A DNA stretch of 64,000 nucleotides from Lunularia cruciata (taxonomy: Eukaryota; Streptophyta; Marchantiopsida; Lunulariales; Lunulariaceae): positions 29,080,501-29,144,500 of the forward strand of contig OX419761.1 in NCBI GenBank assembly GCA_948567375.1. Direction: 5' to 3'. Of the stretch, positions 11,262-22,701 are shown one piece after another. The position numbers were made by a program, and so were the translations under genes. Within the stretch, counting starts at the first letter, position 1; each line of letters opens with the position of its first letter. The notes below the pieces were generated by a model. That model did no database searches, had not been told where the DNA came from, and saw only the letters and a program-made list of their open reading frames with translations.

Positions 11262-12110
11262 GTTTGCTTTTAGTCATAAGGATCTAAAGGAAGTCACCTT
11301 GGAGGAGCACAAGATTGAGGTGGATTCACATGCAAGACCAGTCCACCAAAAGAAATGTCGCATTAGCACACCAATATCTTTGGCGGTGAAGGAGAAGATT
11401 GATAATCTCAAGGAGACCAGATTTATCTTTGAGGTGGAGAATTTGGAATGAATGTCTTCCATTGTGATTGTAAAGAAAAAGAATGGCAAGCTTTGGGTAT
11501 GTGTGGATTACAAGAAGCTTAATGGTGTTACTAAGAAGGACTATTACCCTTTGTTATTCATTGATGAGATCTTGGAGGAAGTTGCAAGTCATGAGAGGTA
11601 CAATTTTGGAGATGGTTATAGTGGGTATAACCAAATCAAGATTGCACCAGAGCATCAACAATTCATCACATTCACCACACATTAGGGAACTTATGCTCTC
11701 AAGGTCATGCCTTTTGGGCTTTGCAATGCTCCAGCCACATTCCAATAGTTCATGAAGGTATTTGAACCCTTCATTGGGAAATTTGTAAGAGACTTAGTTG
11801 ATGGCTTTTGTGTCTATGGGAGCAAGAAGGAGCACTTTGAGCATCTAATCAAGGTCTTGCAATGCTTGGATGAGGCGAATGCATCACTCAACCCAAAGAA
11901 CTGCATTTTTGGATGTGAAGAAGATCTACTTTTAGGGTACATTATCTCCAAGGATGGAATAGCAGTTGATTCTAAGAAGGTGAGGAGATCTCAAACCCTC
12001 CATTCCCTTCAAGCTTGACAAAGTTATGCCAAATCTTGGGGATGGTTGGGTACTATAGGAGGTTCATCTTCTCATTTTCCAACAAGGCTTATGAATCAAC
12101 CATCTACATG
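11262..12110 (+). pseudogene. B1 reverse transcriptase
   Basis: Continues the B polyprotein after D1 with FAFSHKDLKEVTLEEHK. RT motifs are readable: VCVDYKKLN, FGDGYSGYNQIKIAPEHQQ, VMPFGLCNAPATFQ, then VRDLVDGFCVYGS, where B2 has FIDDFC. The catalytic D-D is therefore changed to D-G. Stops occur at 11449, 11683 and 11746. A frameshift near 11990 leads into the connection domain. Confidence 0.85.
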
Positions 12111-13060
12111 AAGAAGAGTGTAGAATACATTGTGATTTTGGAGGACAAGAGAAGTGGGTAAGGAAGAGTCTATCCTACTCATAAAGGAGTTTCATGAAGG
12201 TTTAGTATGTGGAGGAAACTTTGCAAAAAAGGTGATTGCTTTCAAGATTCTAGATGCAAGTTACCATTGGAGAGGGATTTTCAAGGATTGTCTTGATTGT
12301 TGCAAAGCTTGTCATGTTTTTCAAGCTTTTGCTACAAAGTCTATATCTACTCCACCACTTAGATCAATTCCATTGCTAGGACCTTTTGAGAAATGTGGAA
12401 TTGATTTTTTAGGTCCTCTCAATAGAACCCAAAGGAACAATCAATACATTGTGGTAGTAACTGCTTACCTTACCAAGTGGGTTGAGGTTAGACCAAAATG
12501 AAGATGAAGTGGGTAGATTTCTTTATGAATGCATTATCACTAGGTTTGGATGCCCTTTGGAGTTGGTTTTTGAAAGATGAGGAGAGTTTATAGGAAGCAT
12601 CACTACAACTATGCTACAACATTTCTCTATCACACATAGAGTAGTTACATCCTATAAGCCAAATTCCAATAGTCTGATTGGTAGAGAGAACCAATCAGAC
12701 CTTGTGCATGATGTTGGCCAAGATGCAGAAATAGAGAAAGCTAAACATCATTGGGACAAGAGGATTCATGCAGTTTTGTGGGAGTATAGGACAACCATGA
12801 AGACGTCCACCGAATACTCTCCATTTCAATTGGTACATGGTATTGAGTCTACCCTACTTATTCACTTTGATCTTCCTACCTTCCAAAGCATTCATAGGAG
12901 ATTGAAGAAAGCACAAGGAGGTGATGTAGAGAAGTCAAGGAAGGATCAGCTCATGGAGTTGAAAGAGGCAAGGGCAGTTGCTATGGTTCAAGTGGAGCAA
13001 GCCCAAAGGAAACAAAAGGAGAGCTTTGAAAATTGCTACGCAGTTTTTGCCTAAGGCCTT
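12111..13060 (+). pseudogene. B1 integrase with RNase H deleted
   Basis: The frame jumps from ILED (B2 residue about 588) to VGKEESILL (about 820), so RNase H and its linker, about 700 bases, are missing near 12148. Integrase follows: the HHCC zinc domain (CKACHVFQ has lost one Cys) and the first catalytic Asp in GIDFLGPLNR. The second Asp region near 12570 is damaged and the catalytic Glu region reads LIGRENQ. A further deletion near 13045 removes most of the C-terminal basic region. Confidence 0.8.
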
Positions 13061-13218
13061 TCATAGTGGAGAAGGTGTGGGGCAATTACACCTATAATCT
13101 CAAGGAGTTGGGAAGAAGACATGTTGATAGGATTAACCACGATAAGTTGAAGATGCACCATAGAAGGTAGAGAGACCTTCACTTTGAAGACAAAGTGAAA
13201 ACTTAGTCCGTGGGTAAA

Positions 13219-13909
13219 TGAAACACCCAGTTTGTGCATATGTGTGGTAGTGTGATATTTAGCTTGGTATTACAAGAACTTGAGAGATATCATTTATATA
13301 GATAAATGATGGTTCTACATTAGTCATGATTAGCTAAATTTAGTCATAGCTAACTTAGAGGGGACCTTAATTTAGAGGAAGTGGAAAAGATGAGCACCAC
13401 TATTTTGGATTCTAATGTATTGACTTGATATTATTTCTAGGTGTTTGGCTTTGAGGAAAGAGTTGAGAACTCTTGGGCCCAAAAGCCTTTTTGTTTCAAA
13501 TTCTTCTATAGTCCAAGGATAGCCCATGTGAAGGAATCCTTGACTTAGTGGTTGGGTCAAGATAAGACCACATGCTTAGGAGAATATTCCCATGAAGATG
13601 GATATTCATATAGATTTTTGACTTTATTTGACTTTTAGCCTAGTAACTTGAGTTATTCCAAAGATTAGTGACTTTGGTGCGTAACTATTTCACAAGTATA
13701 TAAACTAAGGGTGATGAGGTAATTATCATCCTTTCATTTGAAACTATCTCTCTCTCATTGAGTTCTCTAGTGAGCAATGTCTTGAGTCTTGGAGTGTTAG
13801 CCTTGGAGGAGTATGCTAGAGTTTGGGGTTCCTTGCCTTTTGAGTCCATGGTGTGCTACCATAAAAGCCATTAGAGGGTCATTCTAAGTGATAAACAGGC
13901 TAGCTCACA
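13219..13909 (+). repeat. B1 3' LTR
   Basis: 691-base LTR, tgaaacaccc...tagctcaca, with tatataa at 13697-13703. The purine-rich stretch ccgtgggtaaa directly upstream is the likely polypurine tract; B2 has ccgggggtaaa. Confidence 0.88.
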
Positions 13910-13914
13910 AGCCA

Positions 13915-14800
13915 ATTGTGCATGGAGAATCTAAGGAGAGCTTGAAGCTTCATCAAGCAATGGTTGATCAAATAGTTAAGAGTTTTCAGATTTGTTTCAA
14001 GATGATTGCCAAAGGGATTACTCCCCAATCGTGGTATGTTCTTCAAGATTGAGTATTGCCAAGAAGTACTCTCTAGTGAGTAGACCAATCTATTGGCTCT
14101 CACCAAAGGGGTTGGATGAACTTTAAACAACATTGATAGAGTTGTTGGAAAAGGATTTCATATGGTATAGTAAATCCCCTTGGGAAGCACTAGTATTATT
14201 TGTTCCAAAGAAGGATGGAGTACTTTGCTTTTGTATTGATTATTGTGGCCTCAATAAAAAATAATGCAGAATACATATCCCTTGCCTCAAATTGATGACT
14301 TGTTGATCAATTTAGTGGAGCACTATACTTTCCCAAGTTGGATACTTCAAAGCGGCTATTGGTAGATTTCTAATGATAGAGAGGATGTGCAAAAGACTAC
14401 CTTTTGTACAAGATATGGGTATTTTGAATAGAGAGTTCCACCTTTTGGGCTCACTAATGCTCTAGTAGTCTTCATAGATCAGATGCATCAAGTGTTAGAT
14501 GGGTTATTGGATTGGTACATGGTAATGTTCTTGGATGATATCTTAATCTATAGCAAGATGGATGTAAAACACACAAATCATGTGCAAGAGGTCCTAAGAC
14601 GACTAAACCAATGGAAGTTTTACTACAGAAAGTCAAAGTGTGCCTTTTGGCAAAAGGAAGTGATGTTCTTGGGTCAGAAGATCTCATTAGAGGGGACCAA
14701 GATGGAAGAGGAAAATTTCAAGGCCATTATTGATTGGCTTACCTTGAAGGATACCGCAAAAGTGAGGGCATTTAATGGATAGGTAAGGTTTTACCAATGG
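13915..14800 (+). pseudogene. A1 reverse transcriptase
   Basis: A1 resumes after the B1 target copy with the end of the linker, then RT. Readable are [33 protein letters not shown], the FGLTNA-equivalent region near 14445, and MVMFLDDILIYSK at 14519-14557, which holds the catalytic Asp pair in the F-x-D-D form. Several frameshifts lie between 14260 and 14480. Confidence 0.8.
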
Positions 14801-15330
14801 TTCATCCATTATTATGCTCATGTGGCCGCACCAATTGACCAACCTCTTGGAGAAGACTGCAAGCTAACAATGGACCACCAAGCACAAAGAAGTATGCTAG
14901 AAGTTGAAACATATAGTGTCTTCAAGACCCATCCTCCAACCATATGATCCTCAACTACCTTGTGTGGTTGATTTTGGTACTTTTAAGTTCTCCATTAGAA
15001 CCATGTTATAGCAAGAATTTCTTGATGGGTTACATCCCATTGCCTTTGTTTTGCACCAACTAAACATTACATAAAGGAATTACTTTGCTCAAGATTGAGA
15101 ACAACTAGCAATGGTATATGCCACCAAGGTATGGAGGCATTATCTCTTGGGAAAAAAAATGATCATGTAAACCAATCACAAATCCTTGTTGTAGAAATTA
15201 CATTTGAAGCACATGAAGAGTAAACATCATTGATGGGAGGAACAATTGCAATTATTTGATCTCAAACTTGAGTACAAACCCGGTTGGTTCCATGTCATCC
15301 CTGATGGCCTATACAATGACCTGATTTGAA
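14801..15330 (+). pseudogene. A1 RNase H, decayed
   Basis: Matches A3 19600-20200 in order: PILQPYDPQLPCVVDF (the catalytic DAS is now GTF), EQLAMVYATKVWRHYLLGK (Glu retained near 15105), TNHKSLL in place of TDHKPLL, and the KLEYKPGWFHVIPD end near 15270-15310. Numerous stops. Confidence 0.75.
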
Positions 15331-16420
15331 GTCTCTTCCTCTCATCACAATGGCAATTACAATGGTATCAATTGACTCCAAGGTCCAAATTGATAACAAC
15401 AAGAATCCCTTCTTTCATATAGTACAAGGTTGTCTTGCAACATGCAACAAGGAGTACAACACCTTCTCCGTTAAAGAAGGCCTTCTATTTTGTGAAAATT
15501 GGATCTATGTTCTAGTCAAGGGTGATCTTGACTTGTGCGCCTTCAAGAAGCCCATGAATTCCCAATTGTTGGTCATAGGGGTGTGGACAAGACCTTGGGT
15601 ACCCTACAATGCCAATGGTGGTGGCTCAATATGTCACGAGATGTTTGAGAGTTTGTTCAATCTTACGAGAGCTACCAATGCAGCAAGGCAAACAACCAAA
15701 AACCAAGTGGACTCTTTCAACCACTCCCTATTCCATCCACTCAATAGGAACATGTGAGCTTAAATCTCATCACATCTTGCCCAAGACAAAGCAAGGTCAC
15801 ACAACAATTGTGGTGTTTGTGGATAAGATTAGTAAGAAAATCCATTTGGCACCAACCTTTGATACTATGGATGCTCCAACATTGGCCCAAATCTACTTCA
15901 ATAATGTCTTCAAGCATCATGGGATGCCTCATGTACTCATCTCCAACCATGACAATTGACCATACCAATTGGGATAAATGTCTTGCAATTGCTGAGTTTG
16001 CTTACAATAATTCCAAATAGGCAAGCACCAAATTCTCTCCCTTCTTCTTTAATTTTGGCAAGACTCCCTTGTTCTAGATTCTTTTCTTAATCCTCCTCCA
16101 TCTCATGTTCCTCATACTTCTTCATTCTTGACCACCATATCCCAATCCCTCCAACAAGCAAAAGCTCGTCTCCTTGTTGCTCAGAATCAGCACTAACAAT
16201 ATGTGGACCACCATTGTCGTGATCTCACCTTTCAAATCGATGACAAGGCCATGCTTTCCTCTAGTTACCTACCCCTCCCACTTGATACCCAAGTTCATAA
16301 ACTTGTTCCTAATTAGCTAGGACCATTTGATATCACCCAAATCATTTCTCTTGTTGCTTATTGACTTGCCTTGCCTTGTCAAATGCAAATCCACCCTATC
16401 TTTCATGTTTCTAAGTTGAA
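15331..16420 (+). pseudogene. A1 integrase with catalytic core deletion
   Basis: The zinc-binding region is near 15490-15650. Core similarity runs through KTKQGHTTIVVFVDKISKK to MPHVLISNHDN at 15955, then jumps to HTNWDKCLAIAEFAYNN. About 200 bases are missing relative to A3, which removes the catalytic Glu segment; the second Asp is also degraded. This copy cannot have supplied integrase. Confidence 0.8.
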
Positions 16421-16690
16421 ACACTTTTTCCTAATCCATCTTCTTTTTCTTCTTGTGCAAACCTCCTCCTTTTCCTATTCCTATCAACAATCAAGAGGAG
16501 TATGAAGTTGATTTTATCCTTGCATATTTCCACATTCAATAAGACCATCAATAACATACAAAGTACAAACTCTTCTAGAAAGGGTATCTCCTTCATGATG
16601 CCACTTGCGAATCTCTTTCTCATCTCCAAAATGCACAAATGGCCATCCAAGAGTTTGAAGATTCTATGGTGACCAAGACATCATTAACTA
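16421..16690 (+). pseudogene. A1 chromodomain, decayed
   Basis: The C-terminal region reads EEYEVDFILAYFHIQ, KGYLLHDATCESLSHLQN and AIQEFED with a few stops. The intact pattern is E-V-E-x-I-L ... W-K-G-Y-P ... A-T-W-E-P ... A-I-x-E-F. This marks family A as chromoviral; chromodomains in this position bind modified histone H3 and guide insertion. Confidence 0.75.
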
Positions 16691-16704
16691 GCGAGGGAGG
16701 AATA

Positions 16705-17178
16705 TGTAACAATATGGAGCTTACCAATGGGTTAGTTGAGACTAACAAAGTAGCAAATGGTCCAAATTAGCTAAGAATATTTCAGAAGCATCTAGGAAGT
16801 TACTTGGCACCTTCCAAGTAATGATTAATATGCATGCCTAGGAGGAAACATCTTGGCTAGCTTAGCTTACATGCCAAGTAGTTGACTTCTAGAAGGAAGC
16901 TTCTTGGGAAGCTTCTTAGCTAGCTTAGCTTGCAGACCAAGTAGACAACTTCTAGAAGGAAGCTTTTTGAGAAGCTTTCCAATTAACTTTGATTCTAAAC
17001 AGATAGCTTTTAGGAAGCTTCTTGAGAAGCTTCTCAAGAGCCTTGTATATTTCCCAATAAACACCAAAGCCTAAGCTCATGTTAGGCGTTCATAGTTTCC
17101 TTCCTTCAAGAGTCCCAATGTGATCTTTCACTTTATCTTCCATTCTTCTATTTCTCTCCTCAATCTAGGTCTTTTACA
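16705..17178 (+). repeat. A1 3' LTR
   Basis: 474 bases, tgtaacaatatgg...ttttaca. The likely polypurine tract is gcgagggaggaata (16691-16704). HindIII-type palindromes occur at about 16890-17040. Confidence 0.88.
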
Positions 17179-17183
17179 ACCTA

Positions 17184-17773
17184 GGTGGCCTACTCCATTC
17201 TTACTCATTGTTACCTTCCTTGGGCTTTGTATTTAGCACGGGCTTTCTTGCCAATAGAGGCACTATTGCCACATCTACGGAGGTTTGATAGTACTATCCG
17301 CCATAACTTCTCCACACTATTAGGGCCATGAATGCTTCCACAAAAATCAAATGAGTGGCATAGGCAACAATTAGCTTTCTTCATAGTCATGGGCGGATAC
17401 AACCTCATAGAGCAAGAGGCCATATCACTAGCAACACATATCGGTGCTTGGGCTCAAGTAATCCTTTGCTTAGCTGATAGGTTCTTACATCAAGGACATC
17501 CATTCATATTAGAACCAATCACAAGTGGACTCAAGCACTTATGACTTTGAAGTTTACCTTTGCTTGGCTTGGGACTTATTGCCAAGACCTGCACGCTTGC
17601 ACTCATCACTCTTTGAGTTTTTTGATTTTTTCTCCCTATAGGCCAAGAAGCTCCAAGTGGATTTCAATGAGCATATGCACACTCACACACTTATTAGCAT
17701 CCTCACTGATGTGCCTCTATATGATAGAGCTTGGATCCTCTCTTGCAAGAGAAAGGCTCTGGAGCTTGGCTCC
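17184..17773 (+). pseudogene. RT gene, middle piece
   Basis: Resumes the RT gene of 1-649 after A1. The clearest stretch is GGYNLIEQEAISLATHIGAW at 17393-17452, followed by DRFLHQGHPFILEPI. Near 17640-17770 it reads KLQVDFNEHMHTHTL and ILSCKRKALELGSM. A3 inserts directly after this point. No name can be given beyond a plant non-LTR-type RT family. Confidence 0.55.
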
Positions 17774-17778
17774 ATGCT

Positions 17779-18144
17779 TGTAAAAGACCGAAACCGAGGA
17801 GAGAAATAGGAGAATGGAAACTCACATTGGGACATTTGAATGAGGGAAAACTCCAAATGCCTAGCATGAGCTTTGGCTTTGGTATTTGTAGGTAGCATAC
17901 AAGGCCCTTGAGAAGCTTCTCAAGAAGCTTCCTCAAGCCGCTTTCTTAGAGTGCAAGCCAAGTTAACTAAGAAGCTTCTCAAGAAGCTTCCTTCTAGAAG
18001 CTACTTACTTAAGGTGCAAGCTAAGCTAACCGGGAAGCTTCCCAAGAAGCTTCCTAGATACTTTTGGAATATTCTAGGCTAATTTGTCTTTTGTGCTACT
18101 TCGTGAGCCTGACTGACTTTGTCGCTAAACTCCATATTGTTACA
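17779..18144 (-). repeat. A3 3' LTR
   Basis: 366 bases, preceded on the minus strand by the purine-rich gtggcgtgggaata (polypurine tract, 18145-18158). The TATA box is mutated (tatttgta on the plus strand near 17880). Confidence 0.93.
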
Positions 18145-18375
18145 TATTCCCACGCCACTAATTGGTGACGTCCTCATTGCCAATGAAGCTTCAAATTCTT
18201 GGATGGCCGTTTGTGCATTATGGAGGTGAGAAAGAGGTTCCCAAGTGGCATCATGAAGGGGATACCCTTTCCAAAGGACCTTGTACTCCGTATGTTGGCG
18301 ACGGCCTTGTTGAATGTGGCAACGCGCAAGGATTCAATCAACTTTGTTCTCCTCATGATCATTGATAGGGATAGG
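18145..18375 (-). pseudogene. A3 chromodomain
   Basis: In the pol frame after a TGA near 18365: ILA.CHIQ, TEYKVLWKGYPLHDATWEP, then LHNAQTAIQEFEASL. The W-K-G-Y-P and A-T-W-E-P signatures are intact. The frame runs about 25 codons into the 3' LTR before a TAG, so the last residues of pol are LTR-encoded. Confidence 0.88.
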
Positions 18376-18479
18376 AAGAGGGGGAGGTTGGACTTGAGAG
18401 GAAAAGGAAGAGGGGTTAGGAACAAAGGGTTTCAACTTGGAAACATGAAAGACAAGATGGATATGCATGTGACAAGGCA

Positions 18480-19560
18480 AGGCAAGACGATAAGCAACAA
18501 TAGAGACAATTTGGGTGATATCAAAGGGTCCTATCCAATTAGGGGCAAGTTTACAAACTTGGGTATCAAGTGGGAGAGGGAGGTTACTAGAGGATAGCAT
18601 GACTTTATCACCGACTTCAAAGGTGAGATCTCAACGATGGTGGTCCGCATATTGTTTTTGGCGATTTTGAGCAACAAGGAGGTGAGACTTGGCTTGTTGG
18701 AGAGATTGGGATATAGTGGTCAAGAATGTGGAAGTATGAGGAACCTGAGATGGAGGGGGAGCAAGAAGAGAATTTAGAACAACCGGATCTTGGCCAAAAT
18801 TGAGAAAGAAAGGAGAAAATCTGGTGCTTGCTTGTTTGGAATTGTTGTAGGCAAATTTGGCAACAGCAAGACATTCATCCCAATTGGTATGGTGGACATT
18901 GACAAAGGCACGCAACATATCCTCCAATGTATGATTTGCACGTTTGGTTTGTCCATCAGTTTGAGGATGATAGGCCGTGGAAAAAGCAAGCTTGGTGCAG
19001 AGTATCTGAAAGAGTGCTTGCCAAAACTTCCCGATAAAGCAAGGATCACAGTCAGAGATGAGTACACATGGCATTCCATGATGCTTGAAGACATTGTCGA
19101 AGTAGATTTGCGCTAAGGTTGGAGCATCCACGGTATCACAGGTTGGTGCCAAGTGGATTTGCTTACAAAGCTTATCCACAAACACCATGATGGCGGTGTG
19201 TCCTTGTTTTGTCTTTGGCAAGGATGTGATGAGATCCAAGCTCACATGCTCCCAACCAGCTGATGGAACGGCAAGCGGTTGAAGGAGTCCACCCGGCTTC
19301 TGGTTGCTGGCCTTGTTACGTTGGCAGCTCTCACACAATCGGACAAATTCTCAAACATTCCGTGTCATGTTGGGCCACCACCATTGACGTTGGAGGGTAC
19401 CCAAGGTCTTGTCCACACCCATGTGACCAACGATGGGTAAATCATGGGCTTCTTGAAGGCACATAAGTCAAAGATCACCTTTGGCTGGAACATAGATCCG
19501 GTCCACATGGAATAGAAGGCCTTCCTTGAAGGAGAAGGTGTTGTACTCCTTGTCACCTAT
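18480..19560 (-). pseudogene. A3 integrase
   Basis: The HHCC zinc domain ends in CESCQRNK near 19330. The core is open for 235 codons at 18631-19338, with Asp in SLDLITSLP, Asp in ISDCDPCFIGKFW and Glu in ANHTLEDMLRAF, so the D-D-E triad is complete. The C-terminal region (18334-18600) continues in frame with PNWIGPFDITQIVSIVAYRL, a typical barrel-like integrase tail. Confidence 0.9.
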
Positions 19561-19599
19561 TGTTAGCCGACCATGTACCATTTGGAAGAAGGGATCTTG

Positions 19600-20200
19600 C
19601 TATAGAGCTAACCAAAACTTGTTATGAATCTTGGGATCAATTGACACCGTCGTAATTGCTGCCGTGATGAAAGAAAGAGACTTCAAATCAGGTCGTCGTG
19701 ATAGAGCATCAGGGATGACATGGAACCGACCTGGTTTGTACTCAAGTTTGATGTCAAACAATTGGAGTTGCTCTTCCCATCGATGATGTCGACTCTTCAT
19801 GTGCTCTAGGTGTAAGGTCTGCAACAATGGCTTGTGATCAGTTTGCATGATCACTTGTTTCCCCAAGAGATAATGCCTCCATACCTTGGTGGCATATACC
19901 ATTGCAAGTTGTTCCCGATCTCGAGCAGAGTAATTTCTTTCAGCTGTATTTAGTCGGCGAGACACAAAGGCAATAGGATGTAGTCCATCTAGAAATTCCT
20001 ATTGCAACACAGCTCCAATTGCAAAGTTAGAAGCATCAAAATCAACCACACAAGGTAGTTGAGGATCATATGGTTGAAGAATGGGTCTTGAAGACACCAT
20101 ATGCTTTAACTTCAGGAATGCTTCTTCATGCTTGGTGGTCCATTGGAAGCTCAAGTTCTTTCCCAAGAGGTCAGTCAATGGTGCAGCCACGTGAGCATAA
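19600..20200 (-). pseudogene. A3 RNase H
   Basis: Catalytic residues are in place: VVDFDASNFAIGAV (Asp), REQLAMVYATKVWRHYL (Glu), TDHKPLLQTL (Asp) and VIPDALSRR (Asp). One TAG, a C-to-T change at a Gln codon, lies between the first and second. The same frame continues to integrase. Confidence 0.9.
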
Positions 20201-20219
20201 TAATGGATGAACCGTCAGT

Positions 20220-20976
20220 AAAAACTGGCCAATCCATTGAATGCTCATACTTCGGTAGCATCCTTCGGGGTAAGCCAATCAGTAATGGCCTTGATCTTCT
20301 CTTCTTCCATCTTGATCCCCTCTGATGAGATCTTATGACCCAAGAAGGTAACCTCCTTCTGCCAAAAAGCACACTTTGACTTCTTGCAGTAAAATTTCCA
20401 CTGTCGTAGTCGTCTTAGGACTTCTTGCACATGATTCCTGTGTTTTGCCTCTGTCCTACTATAGATTAAGATATCATCTAAGAACACTACCACGGACTAA
20501 TCCAATAGTCCCTCCAACACCCGATGCATCTGATCCATGAAGACTGCTGGAGCATTAGTGAGTCCGAAAGGTAGAACTCTCCACTCAAAATGTCCATACC
20601 TTGTGCGAAAGGTAGTCTTTTGCACGTCCTCTCCTTCCATAGGAATTTGCCAATAGCCGCTACGAAGATCTAGCTTGGAAAAGTAGCGTGCTCCACTTAA
20701 TTGATCAAGCAGGTCATCAATCCGAGGCAAGGGATATGCATTCTTCACGGTTTGCTTATCGAGCCCACGGTAATCAATACAGAAACAAAGTCCTCCATCC
20801 TTCTTTGGAACAAATAGTACCGGTGCTTCCCACGGAGAGGTACTATGTTGTATGAAATCCTTCTCCAACACCTCTGTAAGTGTTGTTTGCAACTCCTCCA
20901 ACTCCTTTGGTGAGAGCCAATAGATTGGTCTACTCACTGGAGTACTCCTTGGCAAAAATTCGATCTTGAAGGGCAT
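20220..20976 (-). pseudogene. A3 reverse transcriptase
   Basis: All RT palm motifs are present: [36 protein letters not shown] (first catalytic Asp), [19 protein letters not shown] and VVFLDDILIYS (Asp pair). One TAG at 20494-20496 replaces the Trp codon seen in A2, just before the VVFLDD motif. TGA codons follow at the connection domain near 20245 and 20215. Otherwise it is in frame with protease and RNase H. Confidence 0.92.
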
Positions 20977-21104
20977 ACCTCAATCAGAGGGTAATCCCTT
21001 TGGCAGATCATCCGGAAACACATCTGCAAACTCCTGAACTATCCAATCAACCGTTGCTTGATGTGGCACCTGGCCCTCCTTAGATTGTTCTTGTGTAATC
21101 GGCT

Positions 21105-21305
21105 TGATCCACACCGCAAATACAGACTTATCTTCCTCCAAAGCTTGCTCTATTGCTGCTTCATTAACAAACTTCCATTCTAGGGACTCATCTCTCTTCC
21201 AAGCTTGCTCCATGGTTGTCTTCTTGGCAAACTTCCCATCTTGGGACTCATCTCTCTTCCAGATTTGCTCTATGGCTACCTTCTCAACAAACTTCTTATT
21301 TTGGG
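21105..21305 (-). repeat. A3 protease-RT linker with 66-base repeats
   Basis: Three tandem 22-codon units of the form FAKKTTMEQAWKRDESQDGK link protease and RT. The same units occur in A2 (53240-53430) and twice in A1 (2762-2890). They are highly charged and probably form a flexible or helical linker. Confidence 0.75.
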
Positions 21306-21790
21306 ACTGACTATTCTTAGGTGTCTTACTCAGAGGTGCCAGACAACCTAATCAGAAATTCCTACCTTGGTGTTGTACTTGAATTTGACGTCGGGTCCAA
21401 TCAAATTGAACCTTATGACATTCAAGCCAAGGTAGACCCAGAATGATATCATAGTGTAGAAGTGCCACTACAAACATCATACACTCCAAATACTCCTTCC
21501 CAATTTTGAAGGTAACAAGATGCAAGGTGCAGAATGCAGAACCTTTTCTACCATCCGCCATCATCAAACTACATCCAATCACTGGCTTGATAGGAATACC
21601 CAATTCCTTTGCTACTTGCATAGATATGCAATTCTCTAAACTTCCAGAATCAACCAAAATCCTACAACCCCGATTAGATATCGTACCTTGCAAGTGAAGC
21701 AAACTTGCATAGGTCAAGCCTTCAATCCCATTGGAACTAATCAAGCTCCCAGTAGGCGGCTCAAAATCTCCTATTAGGATTCTTTGTTTC
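21300..21790 (-). pseudogene. A3 protease
   Basis: Retropepsin with active site ILVDSGSLENCISMQ (V-D-S-G intact, near 21655), then VIGCSLMMADGRKG and DIILGLPWLE as the C-terminal I-L-G motif. It is open from 21744 to 21352. A TGA replaces the CGA codon found in A1 at 21349-21351, a C-to-T change. Confidence 0.88.
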
Positions 21791-22664
21791 CCTGATCATT
21801 CTGTTCCACAAACTCCATCTGGGCAACTTGTCGAGGTTGCCCATTCCTAAGTGGACATTCAACAATGCGATGTCCAACTTGGCGACAATAAAAGCAACCT
21901 CCATTTTGTTGTAATCTTTCTCTATCTGTTGTGCCAAGTGGTCTTCGTTGGATGGCATCAATCTCCATTGGTACCGGTTCTTCCATTCGTGGTATTGGTA
22001 GGTTTTGTGTAGGTCAAGGTCGAGACCAAGTTGTCGCAACTAAGGAATCAAAATGCTCAACCAATTGCATGGCTTCTTCTACATTCTGTGGCTCTTGCAT
22101 GGTCACCTCCAATCTGGTTTGTGACTTCAATCCTTGCACAAATTGATCAAAACTTCACCTTCTTGGATATCTGGAATTTGCATGATGATATTCTAAAATT
22201 GTGTGATATAGCTTCTCATTGAGCCAATCTGCCTCAACTCCGCCAATTTATCTCGTGTAGCTCGGGTGGCATTTATAGTCTGAAATCGACCAAGTATTGC
22301 ATCCTTGAATTCTGCCCATGTCAAAATCGGTATAATAATTTGTCCTTCAACTCTTTCTACTCGGAATCGCCACCAAAGTTTTGCCACACCATCCAACTGG
22401 CTAGAAGTCAAGAGAATTTGTTTCCGCTCATCTTGGAGATTGGTGGCTTCAAAGTAATGTTCACAGTCAAACACAAAATTCTCCACTGTGCTTGGAAGAT
22501 TCTTGCCTTCAAACACCTTGGGTTTCAAAAATCAAATGCAATCTTCTCCATCTTGAACTAGCGCTTTGTCTATTGTTCTCGTCGTTGTTGGTCCCATGCA
22601 TCCAACAATCAAGTAAGATGCTCGATTTGTTGTTGCATTGCAAAGATAACATCCGGTATTTCCG
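21774..22664 (-). pseudogene. A3 gag
   Basis: Starts MAEIPDVIFAMQQQIEH. The capsid-like core includes FEGKNLPSTVENFVFDCEHY, SQLDGVAKLWWRF and FKDAILGRF at 22193-22528. A CCHC knuckle, CFYCRQVGHRIVEC, is at about 21865-21906. A TAG in place of a Gln codon near 22190 and a one-base deletion near 22155 break it. The frame ends at TAA 21774-21776, just before the frameshifted protease frame. Confidence 0.85.
21786..21792 (-). promoter_or_regulatory. A3 gag-pol -1 ribosomal frameshift site
   Basis: The minus strand reads G GGA AAC in the gag frame, a canonical X-XXY-YYZ slippery heptamer, nine bases before the gag stop. Protease and all of pol lie in the -1 frame. A2 has G GGA AAA (overlapping A AAA AAG) at the same codons, and A1 a decayed A AGA AAC. 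Confidence 0.7.
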
Positions 22665-22701
22665 CCATTGCTACTACTCTATTCCACTTCCCTCAATTTA
22701 T

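Larger units (their letters stand above)
2911..13909 (+). mobile_element. Element B1: decayed Ty3/gypsy (Tat/Athila-like) nested in A1
   Basis: Full-length LTR element with LTRs 2911-3597 and 13219-13909. The target duplication in A1 is agccg (2906-2910) and agcca (13910-13914). A1 coding similarity resumes at 13915 exactly where it stopped. Domain order is a leader ORF, gag, protease, RT, then integrase. RNase H is deleted and D1 is inserted before the RT palm. There is no chromodomain. The protein matches the intact B2 polyprotein throughout. Confidence 0.9.
650..17178 (+). mobile_element. Element A1: decayed Ty3/gypsy chromovirus, full length, host of nested B1
   Basis: LTR retrotransposon with 5' LTR 650-1128 and 3' LTR 16705-17178, starting tgtaacaatatgg and ending ...taca. 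The target duplication is accca (645-649) and accta (17179-17183), one C-to-T change apart. Once B1 is discounted the element is about 5.5 kb. Domain order is gag, protease, RT, RNase H, integrase, chromodomain. The two LTRs differ clearly and the coding region is full of stops, so this is an old copy, older than A3 and A2. Confidence 0.9.
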
